In this document: positions 12,101 to 24,100 of the stretch, one piece after another | Layout of the letters: the number at the start of each line of letters is the position of its first letter | Numbering within the stretch: the first letter of the stretch is position 1 | Assembly (NCBI GenBank): GCA_037349105.1 | Contig: JAYJMM010000081.1 | Span: forward strand, 1,116,001-1,180,000 | Length of the DNA: 64,000 nt | From: Limnomonas spitsbergensis | Lineage: Eukaryota; Chlorophyta; Chlorophyceae; Chlamydomonadales | Reading direction: 5' to 3' | Made by a program: the position numbers and the translations under genes | The notes under the pieces: model-generated | The model's input: only the letters and a program-made list of their open reading frames with translations | Told to the model about the DNA's origin: nothing | Databases searched by the model: none

Positions 12101-15100
12101 AATTCACCTCCATTAAGAGAGAGAATTATGGGGAAATGCATACCCGAGGCTGGGCGCGCTCTGAGTCTCCCCGAACCAGTCCAACAACCCCTCTTCTCTT
12201 TGAAACTCCCAGTCCCCAATGTACGGTACGGTACCTGAGGCTGGGCGCAATCTGAGTCTCGAAGAACCAGTCCAGCAAGCCCTCTTCTCTATGACCCTCC
12301 CGGCCCCCATATCCCGTCATACACCTAAAATGTACCACCGTAGAGAGAAAGATAAACGGAGCAAACAAGTGTGCAAATGCATCCCTCAGGCTGGGTGCTC
12401 TCCATGACTCTAAGAACCAGTCCAACAACCCCTCCTATTTTTGACACTCCCAGCCCCCATACCGTAATTTGTCTAAAATGTACCACCGTAGAGAGAAAGA
12501 TAAATGAGCAAACAAGTGTGCAGATGCATCCCTCAGGCTGGGCTCCTGGGCGCGCTCTGTGTCGCGCAGAACCAGTCCAACAACCCGGCCCCCATACCCC
12601 GTCATACATCAATAACATCATACACGGGACGGTACCTGAGGCTGGGCGCGCTCTGAGTCTCCCAGAACCAGTCCAGCAGCCACAGCGGTTGGTGAGTCAT
12701 AATCACGACTTGGTCCTCAGGGCCCACGCGCTGCTCAACCACATTGGCAAAGTATCTGAGGGAGAGAGAGGGACATACTACTTAGGAGCACGGGCAGATG
12801 TATGAATCAGAGGGACATACTAATGAGGAGCACGGGCAGATGTATGAATCAGAGGGACATACTAATGAGGAGCACGGGCAGATGTATGAATCAGAGGGAC
12901 ATACTAATGAGGAGCACGGGCAGATGTATGAATCAGAGGGACATACTAATTAGGAGCACGGGCAGATGTATGAATCAGAGGGACATACTAATTAGGAGCA
13001 CGGGCAGATGTATGAATCAGAGGGACATACTAATTAGGAGCACGGGCAGATGTATGAATCAGAGGGACATACTACTTAGGAGCACGGGCAGATGTATGAA
13101 TCAGAGGGACATACTACTTAGGAGCACGGGCAGATGTATGAATCAGAGGGACATACTAATAAGGAGCACGGGCAGATGTATGAATCAGAGGGACAAGTAC
13201 GCGTTAGTGATTGAATTAGGAGCGGGGCAGGTACGTTTAAAAAGAGCTTGGCATACACACTCATTACTCAATTAGCAGTGGGGAGGGCGTGGATGTTTTG
13301 CACATGGTTAGGAACCTGAAAGAAATATCCAGAGACGAAACAAGTAACGATAAATACATACGGGAAGCATGGAGGGTTTAAGGGTTCAGGGTTAAGACAA
13401 ATAGGGAGCAGTGAGTGTTGAGGGTTCAGAGTTGAGACGTACAGGAAGCAGTGAGGGTTTAGGGTTCAGGGTTGACACATACAAAAGCAGTGAGGGTTCA
13501 GGGTTCAGGGTTGAGACGTACAGGAAGCAGTGAGGGTTCAGGGTTATGGGTTAAAAAATACGGGAAGCAGTGAGAAGTGCTGGATGTTGGCAAAGTATGG
13601 AGGAGCTAGCGGGGTGGACAAACAACTGGTGCAGCATAGATGGATAATGGAGCAAATTCCGGTAAGGGCGCGGATGTGGCTTTGGCCCAGGCTGCGCTGT
13701 TTCCTTATCTCTCACGCCTCCCAAAGGGCATAGCTTTCTTTCTTTCTTGCAACATAGATGCATAGATGCATAAAACATTCCCGAGACGATTTAAGGCAGA
13801 GCCACGGGCGTACAGGCCCCCAGACCTGCAGTGGTGGATGCCAATGCCTACCCACCCCGCCTGCCATCCCACATTCCGCACCTCTCACCCCACACACTGC
13901 AAGATAATTGTCTGCCTCCTGCCTGCCCCCTGCCTCCTGCCTGCCCCTGCCCCCTGCCTGTCCCCTTCATGCCCCTTCCCCCTGCCTCCTGACCCCTGCC
14001 TCCTGACCCATGCCTGCCCCCTTCCTGCCCCTGCCTCCTGCCTGCCCCCTGACCTGTACTGGTGGATGTCGATATCGTCTGCCAGGGCGAGGTCCAGCCC
14101 GAATACCCACCAACCCTGAGGCAGCTTGAGGGCAAAGTAGCTTTTCTCCTGTGGGAGCAGCCAGCCGCCCAGCCAGCCCTGCGACGAGGGGAGGAGGAAG
14201 GGGGGGTGTCCAAAGGGGGGGACGAAAACAACATTTCTCCTGTTGAAGCAACCGGCCGCCCATCCAACCCTGCAGCGAGGGGGGGGGGGATGGGGCAGTG
14301 AGTGGAGGCAACTTGAGGGCAAAGTACGTGTTCTCCTGTGGGAGCAGCCAGCCGCACAGCCAGCCCTGCAGGCAGGGGGGGTAGAGGGGGAATGAAGGGA
14401 TCCGAGAATGGTCAGGGTCAGGGTCAGGGTCGGGGTCAGGGTCAGGGTCAGGGTCAGGGTCAGGGTCAGGGTCAGGGTCAGGGTCAGGGTCAGAGTCAGG
14501 GTCAGGGTCAGGGTCAGGGTCAGGGTCAGGGGCAGGGGCAGGGGTAGCACAGCAATTGCCGACGAGGATGAGTTGGGGGATGCGGAGGCATCTATTGATG
14601 AGGACATGCCATCTGAGATTAGGTCAGGGTGTGAGGGTGGTGTGTGAGGCTGCGACAGGGCTCTAAGCAAGCGGAGCTCAGGGAGGAAGAGGAGGAAGAG
14701 GGGGAGTCATTTGATAATGACTGGGGAGTCAGATAACGGGGCAGAAGCTGGCTGAGGCTGCTGCTGAGAGCAAATCTACAGGGTGCAGCAAGAGCAGGTG
14801 GTCTGCAAAGGGCTATGGATCATGCCGAGGATGGCAGTGTTTTTTGGACCCCTGGTTTGAGTCTGATTGAATCAAAGCTGGCGATGTAAATAAGTTAGTG
14901 AATCAATCCGGTAAATAATTTAAATCACTGTCGAAAACACGGCCAAACCCATTAAACAATCTGTGCCCACCATTTTCATATCCATCACTTGTTTTTTTAT
15001 GAATGTTATTGTATCACCAATTCATCGAATCACTACGTTATATCTTATCACTACGTTATATCTTATCACTACGGTAACGGTATCGTATATGCAAACCATG

Positions 15101-18100
15101 AAAATCTCCTCCATCCAATCGTGGCTCCACAAGCTCTGCGGGCCAGCCCCCTCCTGTCATGTCCCAACCCCTTCTTTCCATCACCCACCCGGTTCAGGAT
15201 GAACTCAATGAACGTGAATACTGCCAAATCCCACTAACCCCTTCTCTCCATCACCCACCCTATTCAGAATAAACTCCAAATACCTTACTCAAACGAATAA
15301 TGTGGTATCATAAATTGGTTAACCGTGAACACCGCAAAACTCTCCACCCCTTCTCGCCATCACCAACCCTGTTCAGGATAAACTCAATGTACGTGAACAC
15401 CGCAACATACCCCCCCCCCCCCCTTCTCTCCATCACCCACCCTATTCAGGATAAACTCCATGTACGTGTACAGCCCGTCAATCCAGTCGTGGTTCCCGGG
15501 GATCGCGAAGCAGGTTGGACCGCCGTAGCGGCGCAAGGCAGCGGCCGATGAATGACGGCTCGAGCGCAGGGACTGACCGCCCGGGACGCTGCCCACTGCC
15601 ATACTGCCAGCTGCCTGCTGCGGACAGGATATAAAACGTTTCATAAATGACCTAATGGAGAAAGTATGCAGGTAGGAGTGTAGCGTAGCGGTAAAAGGCA
15701 GCTAAGGAGTGACCGCTGGAGTGTGGGGACTGACTGCCTGGGATGCTGCCTACTGCCGCACCACCAGCTGCCTGCTGCGGACAGGATTAAAAACGTTTCA
15801 TAAATGACTAATGGAGAATGTATGCAGGTAGGAGTGTAGCGGCGAAAGGCAGAGCCCAACCTGCTTATTGACACCGTATACTGGCGGCAGGTCTGGCTTG
15901 TGAACCACCAAGCGCCCGGCGTGATAGTGCGACGGGGGCGGAAGGGCGTCCTCAAAAGGGCGGAACAGGCGGGTCTCGTAGGTCTCCCTGAAATATGAGA
16001 CAGGAGCAGAGTGGGGGGTCACAAAATTAAAATGTCAAAATCATGCTTTGCCTCATAAGGGTGGAACAGGAAGTTTTCGAGGGTTTCCCTGAAAGATAAG
16101 ACAGGGTCAGAGACTCTGGGTCACCTACACCTGCTGGGGCTCAGCACAACTGCTAGGGTTCAGCACACCTGCTAGGGTTCAGCACACCTGTTGGGGTTCA
16201 GCACACCTGCTAGGGTTCAGCACACCTGATAGGATTCAGCACACCTGCTAGGGTTCAGCACACCTGCAAAGGTTCAGCACACCTGCTAGGGTTTGGATAC
16301 GCCAGGTCTCCGCCGATGAGCAGCAGGTCTCCGCGCGGGAGCTCCCTGGAATTCCCCAGGGCCGCCAAGGCAGCCTCGGCCATCCCCCAAGCCTCCCCAC
16401 CGGCGACAGTGCCCCCAGCCAAAGGAGGGCCATGACTGGCGCCTGCAGCGCCCGCGGCGGAGCCGTTGCGGTGCTGGGCGCCTCCACCTGGGCTTGCTCC
16501 GCCGGGAAGGCGCACCTTGAGCGAGGGCGCGGCCAGCGCCCGTGCGACGCTGTATGTGGAGTCGCCGCCGTCGCCTGTGTCCGCGATGAAGTCAATCCAA
16601 GCCTGATAGGGTTTAGGGTTAAGGGTTTAGGGTTTAGGGCTGTGTCCGCGATGAAGTCGATCCAAGCCTGATGGGATAGGAGGTATGTGGGTTAAAGGAA
16701 CGCAAAGTTATGGTTGAGGGTTGAGGGCTGGAGGGTTAGGGTACGGGCTTGAAGTTCCAAGCCTAGTGAGAATGTGGGGGGAATGTAAGGAGGCATAGGG
16801 GGGGGGGGGGATATGTGGAACTACGATGGCGAACGTTGGAAAGACAAAAAGAGAAGACGCGTTCAAGAAGAAATGATTCTTCAGAGTTTTGTTCTCTAAA
16901 AGTGTGATTTGACGTATCCCCCCAAGACAAGTGAGGCCTCGTGAGATTTCCTTGCTTCGCCTTGAGGACTCGGTTGCACCTAAAAGCGCCGGAACCTCTC
17001 TACATCCAAACCGGAAAAAAATTATCTCGTAAGGAGAGGCATGTGGGCAGCTCACGACATTCGTAATAATTTCGTGGCAATTTCAGGTTCAGAGCATCAG
17101 GGTTCAGGAGGCCCGTGTCATCGAAAGGACCATCCAAGCCCGGGAAGGGCACCGATGGAGCGCCAAACCCCTTAACCCTGAACCCCTGTCATCTAACAGT
17201 GACTATCCAAGCTTGAGACAGGCAACGATGGAGCGCGCCAAAACATTGCTTAGTGTTTATGGTTGTGACACCCACCCAAGTGGCCGGGCTGTTTCTTAAG
17301 GATGGTGAGCAAGGGTTCAACAGTTCAGGTTTTGTTCCTTGTTTATTTATTCCTTGCTCATTTATTCCTTTGTTTTATTCAGGGTTTATTTAGGGTTTCA
17401 TTTACGGTTTTACTCAGGGTTTAAGGTGTTCCTTGTTTCTTCCTTGAAGCCTGGAATAAACCCTAAAACCCTGTATTCTACAACTGGATTGCGGGCGACA
17501 TGTCCCGCGGGCAACTAGAGCCAGCTAAAAACGGGATCACGATTTTGGGGTGCAGGTTTAGGGTGCAGGGTTTGGGGTTAGGTTGCACGTACGATGTGCC
17601 ATGCATCCGAATGCCCAGACTGCTACATGACGATCCAGGATCAGGGTGGGGGAGTGAATGGTGCAAGTTTAAAGGTTTGGGTGTGGGGTGTGGGGTGTGT
17701 GCCATTCAGGTTAAAAGGTTAAGGCTTAGGGAGTGTGACTTAGGGTTGTGTGTGGTGTGTGTGTGCGTCATTTAGGGTTACGAGTGTGCGATTTGGGCAC
17801 CTGCGCAACATGCCGCACATTCCAGGCCTTGGCTGCTTCTAATAAAAGCAGTGTCAAGCAATTGGCCCGTAATTCAGAGTGTGTGCAAGTGCTTACAGTC
17901 CCTGACTAGTGAATGTATCAGAATTCCCTTCGATATTACATTGAATGATACTCAGCCATAATATTCAGCCACCGTAAGGACCATCACCGGCGTAGCGCTG
18001 ATTAAAAGGCTTGAGAACATAGGGTGTGAGGACTAGGGTGGAGACCCCTACACCTTGAGAACATAGGGTGTGAGGACTAGGGTGGAGACCCCTACACCTT

Positions 18101-21100
18101 GAGAATATAGGGTGTGAGGACTAGGGTGGAGACCCCTACACCTTGAGAACATAGGGTGTGAGGACTAGGGTGGAGACCCCTACACCTTGAGAACATAGGG
18201 TGTGAGGACTAGGGTGGAGACCCCTACACCTTGAGAATATAGGGTGTGAGGACTAGGGTGGAGACCCCTACACCTTGAGAATATAGGGTGTGAGGACTAG
18301 GGTGGAGACCCCTACACCTTGAGAATATAGGGTGTGAGGACTAGGGTGGAGACCCCTACACCTTGAGAACATAGGGTGTGAGGACTAGGGTGGAGACCCC
18401 TACACCTTGAGAACATAGGGTGTGAGGACTAGGGTGGAGACCCCTACACCTTGAGAATATAGGGTGTGAGGACTAGGGTGGAGACCCCTACACCTTGAGA
18501 ATATAGGGTGTGAGGACTAGGGTGGAGACCCCTACACCTTGAGAACATAGGGTGTGAGGACTAGGGTGGAGACCCCTACACCTTGAGAATATAGGGTGTG
18601 AGGACTAGGGTGGAGACCCCTACACCTTGAGAATATAGGGTGTGAGGACTAGGGTGGAGACCCCTACACCTTGAGAACATAGGGTGTGAGGACTAGGGTG
18701 GAGACCCCTACACCTTGAGAATATAGGGTGTGAGGACTAGGGTGGAGACCCCTACACCTTGAGAATATAGGGTGTGAGGACTAGGGTGGAGACCCCTACA
18801 CCTTGAGAACATAGGGTGTGAGGACTAGGGTGGAGACCCCTACACCTTGAGAATATAGGGTGTGAGGACTAGGGTGGAGACCCCTACACCTTGAGAATAT
18901 AGGGTGTGAGGACTAGGGTGGAGACCCCTACACCTTGAGAACATAGGGTGTGAGGACTAGGGTGGAGACCCCTACACCTTGAGAATATAGGGTGTGAGGA
19001 CTAGGGTGGAGACCCCTACACCTTGAGAATATAGGGTGTGAGGACTAGGGTGGAGACCCCTACACCTTGAGAACATAGGGTGTGAGGACTAGGGTGGAGA
19101 CCCCTACACCTTGAGAATATAGGGTGTGAGGACTAGGGTGGAGACCCCTACACCTTGAGAATATAGGGTGTGAGGACTAGGGTGGAGACCCCTACACCTT
19201 GAGAACATAGGGTGTGAGGACTAGGGTGGAGACCCCTACACCTTGAGAATATAGGGTGTGAGGACTAGGGTGGAGACCCCTACACCTTGAGAATATAGGG
19301 TGTGAGGACTAGGGTGGAGACCCCTACACCTTGAGAACATAGGGTGTGAGGACTAGGGTGGAGACCCCTACACCTTGAGAACATAGGGTGTGAGGACTAG
19401 GGTGGAGACCCCTACACCTTGAGCCACTCATGAAAACAAAAGGCCCAGGCTTGTCAGGCATCTGATAAGGATCAAAGACCCAGAGGTTGAAGATTTAGAT
19501 ACCTGCAGTCCCGCACCTCAGGCCACTCATCCAAGCGCCCAGGCCACTCACACAGATGATCAGGGCTAAGGTTTAAGTGGCTCAAGAGGTTCAAGATTAA
19601 GAAACCCGCAGTCCCTCACCTCAGGCCACTCATTTAAGCGCCCAGGCCCCTCACACAGGTGATCAGGATCTAGGACCAAAGTTTGGGGGCTAAAGGTGAA
19701 GATAACTGCAGTCCCACACCTCAGGTTGCTCATACCAGCGCTCAGGCAGCTCTCACAGGTGATCAGGGTCTAGGTTCAAGTGGCTCAAGAGGTTCAAGAT
19801 TTAGAAGACCGCAGTTCCCCACCTCAGGCCGCTCATCTAAATGCTCGTAGGTGAAACCGTCCCCCTCGCTCGGCACTGAGTTGAAGCCTTCGGCCATAGA
19901 TGAGGCGGTGGCGGCCTGAGGGGGGAGTAGGGCAACAACATGTCAAATCAGCCAAGCAAGACGGGGCGGGACAATGAGGAGAGGTTGCCCCCCTCATAGT
20001 TTTCTGAGTTGAAACAAACAGCCGTGGCAGCCTGAGGGGGGAGGAGAGCGGCAACAGGTCAAGTGGAGGCTGAACGGGACAGGGCATTGAGGGTACGGCG
20101 TCAGCTAAGGATAGGCATTGGCGGCTTGAGGGGAAAGGAGGGCGGCAACAGGTCAAATCAGGCCAGAGCGAGATATGACAGGGCACTGAAGAGAAGCTGT
20201 CGACCATGGAGGGGGCGGAGGCCGCCTGAGGGGGAAGGAGGGCGGCAACTCGGTGCCCAACACTCAGGGCGGTAAGGGGCAGAGAATTGTGGAGCAGCTG
20301 CCCCCCTCGCTGGGCACCGGGTTGTGAGGGAGCCGTTTGCCAGTGAGGGAGCGGTGGCGGCCGAGAAGGGGGAAGGGCAGTGATAGGTCACGTCAGGGCG
20401 AGGGGGGCAGGACAGGGTAGCTGAGGTAGCTGTCGACCATAGACGCGGTGATTGTAGGCAGAGGGACATGACAAGGCTGGACAGCCAACAGACTGTGTCA
20501 GGGGTGGGGTTATAACCAGCCGGTCATACTACAAACAGGGGCAGTATAAGGGCGGGACAGGGCGGGACTAATCAGGGCGGAACTTATCAGGGCGGGACAG
20601 ATCAGGGCGGGGCAGGGCGAAACGGATCAGGGCGAGACGGATCAGGGGAGGACAGATCAGGGCGGGAGGACAGGTTAATGACAGGTCAAGATGGGAAGGG
20701 GAGGGGAGGGGAGGGTGGCGGGTCATTGTGCCCTGATCATCAAGAGCACCATCAGCAAGCCTCTCCTGATCCTCCCCCCGGGATCCTCTGCTCTGCTCAT
20801 CAACATCTTATCCATCTTGGCATCACACTATCTCACACAATCACAGCCACACATCCCATCCACACGTATTCACACCTGCATTGTTCGCATGTCGAACCTG
20901 CCCACAAACAGCTTGAGTGTGACGATGAGGTCAAAGCCTGTTTTGAGAAGGTCCGCGCTTGTACCGCTGCGAGGGGGGTAACGGAGGGGCAGTACAAGAA
21001 ACATCAGTCAAAGAATGGGCAGCACAAGCTGGTGGTGGGACAAATGAGGGGCAGTACAAGCAGATGGTGGAGGAAAGGAGGGGCAGTACAAGCAACAAGT

Positions 21101-24100
21101 GAAGCACAGCAATGACAGTACCGCATGTACCGTATGTACCGATTAGTCAGGGGAAATAGAGAGGCACATGAAGATACCTGAGAACTGACCCAATGAACAG
21201 AGGTGAAAAATAGCCCCAATGAGCGGCTAAGAAACAACGAGACCGTGATTATAAAAAAATGATGAAATGACAGGTAAACCCGGGTATTCTCCCTGCGAAA
21301 CGGAAATAGAAGTGGTCTGAGCGGCGCTGGGTAGTCGTATGCTGTGGCTACGTCAGTGGACCTGATCCCGCTCCCTCACTCCACCAACCTCCCTCCTTCC
21401 TCCCTCCCTTCTCATCCCTCCTTCCTTCCACCCTCCCTCCTCCTCCCCTCCTCCCTCCTCCACCCCCCTCTCCTCCCTCCACCCCCCTTTCCTCTCCCTA
21501 CCTCCCTCCTCCCTCCTCCCTCCTCCTCCTCCTCCCTCCTCCTCCTCCTCCTTCCCTCCTCCTCCTCCTCCCTCCTCCTCCTCCTCCAACCTTCTCCTCC
21601 TCCCTCCCTCCTCCCTCCTCCCTCCTCCCTCCTCCCTCCTCCCTCCTCCCTCCTCCCTCCTCCCTCCTCCCTCCTCCCTCCTCCCTCCTCCCTCCTCCCT
21701 CCTCCTCCTTCTCCTCCTCCCTACCTCCTCCCTCCTCCTCCTCCTCCTCCCTCCTCCTCCCTCCTCCTCCTCCAACCTTCTCCTCCTCCCTCCCTCCTCC
21801 CTTTTCCCTCCTCCCCCCCCTTCTCCTACCTCTTCCTCCCTCCTCCTCCCTCCCTCCGCCCTCCCTCCTCCTACATACCTCCTACCTTCCTCCTCCTACC
21901 TCCCTTCCTCCTCCTACCTCCCTCCTCCCCTCCTTCCTCCTCCTCCTCCTCTCGCGCTCCCTCCACCCTTCCTCCTCCACCCTCCCTCCCTCCGCACCTG
22001 TACCACGGTACCATGGGCATGAACGCAGGCTGTGGGAGCACCCGCCCCTCCACCTGCTCCTCCTCTTCTCCAGCCGTGAGCCAGGGCTCTTCGCCCTCTC
22101 CACCGCCTCCCAACGAACCTGCTGCGCCGTGAAGTCATTGCAGTTTCATCATTGCAGTAACGCTTTTGCAGTTTGGTTATTGCAGTTTGGTTATTGCAGT
22201 TTCGTTATTGCAGTTTGGTAATGACAGTTTCGTTATTGCAGTTTCGTTATTGCAGTTTTGTTACTGGTATTACATTTTCGCCGATGCAGTTTTGCGTTGC
22301 AGTTTTGTTGCTGCGGTCTTGTTACTTTTTCTTTGCAGTCAAAACAAACACTCATCATCAGATCCACCGGGACGTCCCCCCTGCCATCACATGTTCTCAA
22401 TACCTGTACAGCCACAGGCAGCCTGTTGCCCAAGGGTTAAGGGTTAAGGGTTTGGGGTCTGTACAGCCCCAGGCAGCCTGTTGCTTAAGGGTTAAGGGTT
22501 AAGGGTTTGGGGTCTGTACAGCCCCAGGCAGCCTGTTGCTTAAGGGTTAATGGTTAAGGGTTTGGGGTCTGGGGTCTGTACAGCCCCAGGCAGCCTGTTA
22601 CCCAAGGGTTAAGGGTTTGGGGTCTGGGGTCTGTACAGCCCCAGGCAGCCTGTTGCCCAAGGGTTAAGGGTTTGGGGTCTGGGGTCTGTACAGCCCCAGG
22701 CAGCCTGTTGCCCAAGGGTTAAGGGTTTGGGGTCTGGGGTCTGTACAGCCCCAGGCAGCCTGTTACCCAAGGGTTAAGGGTTTGGGGTCTGGGGTCTGTA
22801 CAGCCCCAGGCAGCCTGTTGCCCAAGGGTTAAGGGTTTGGGGTCTGGGGTCTGTACAGCCCCAGGCAGCCTGTTGCCCAAGGGTTAAGGGTTTGGGGTCT
22901 GGGGTCTGTACAGCCCCAGGCAGCCTGTTACCCAAGGGTTAAGGGTTTGGGGTCTGGGGTCTGTACAGCCCCAGGCAGCCTGTTGCCCAAGGGTTAAGGG
23001 TTAAGGGTTAAGGGTTAAGGGTCTGTACAGCCCCAGGCAGCCTGTTGCTTAAGGGTTAAGGGTTAAGGGTTTGGGGTCTGGGGTCTGTACAGCCCCAGGC
23101 AGCCTGTTGCCCAAAGGTTAAGGGTTAAGGGTCTGTACAGCCCCAGGCAGCCTGTTGCCCAAGCAGGAGCATGTGGCACTGGACAAAATACAAGCACATG
23201 ATCTGATTGATCTGGAGACCCTCTTTACGGCCACCTATTCTCCGTTCTTGCGCAGCAGCAGGCAGCCTGCTACCCGACGAGAAGGAGGCAGCAGACGAAT
23301 ACAAGCTGGTCATCTGATCCCCCGGGCCATCCCCCCCGGCCCTCACCTGTCCCGCGTGCTTGCGCAGCCCCAGGCAGCCTGCAGCCCGATGAGGACGCGG
23401 CAGCAAACAAATAATTACAATAAAAGCTGGTCGTGTGATCCCCCAGGCCATACCCCCTGGCCCTCACCTGTCCCGCGTGCTTGTGCAGCCCCAGGCAGCC
23501 TGCAGCCCGATGAGGATGCGGCAGGCGGCGGTTGCGGGGAGGGGGGGTGTGCCGACCGGGTCATCTCGCCAACTAGCGCTCCTAGACCAGGGGCCTTGGT
23601 GGCCATGTGGTCCACGAAGGCGGCTCCAAGAACTGACAGGCTCAGGCGACTGCCGATGGGGAAAGATCCCAGAATCCTAGAGAGGGGAGTGGAAGGGGGG
23701 GAAGGGGAGGAGGGGGATTGGAGGGGGGTATATAGAAGGGACGGGAAAGGGGTAAGTAGGCGTGGGGGGGGGTCCAAAGAAAAAGAAGGGATGGGATAGG
23801 GGAGGTTATTTATGGGTGGTTGAGGGCGGCTCTGTTACCCGTCAGGCTCAGGCGGCTGCGGGTGGGGCAATATCTTCAAACACTGGAGAGGAGTGGGCGC
23901 AACTGCGCAAGGGAGGGGGGGATACTTATCATTATATTTACCAGGGATGGGATAGGGGAGGTAATTTATCGGTGGTTGAGGGCGGCTCTGTTACCCGTCA
24001 GGCTCAGGCGGCTGCGGGTGGGGCAATATCTTCAAACACTGGAGAGGAGTGGGCGCAACTGCGCAAGGGAGGGGGGGATACTTATCATTATATTTACCAG

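Noticed and set aside
12802..13275. 157-codon plus-strand frame with a repeating MNQRDIL-RSTGRC peptide
   Set aside because: It is the translation of a 42-bp minisatellite whose length is a multiple of three; it lies in an intron of the minus-strand gene.
14408..14545. Chromosome end (telomere)
   Set aside because: Short internal GGGTCA array flanked by exon copies and coding exons on both sides; interstitial.
21344..22132. 262-codon plus-strand Pro/Ser/Leu frame
   Set aside because: Compositional product of a CCTCCT tract; the real coding sense here is the minus-strand exon 7.
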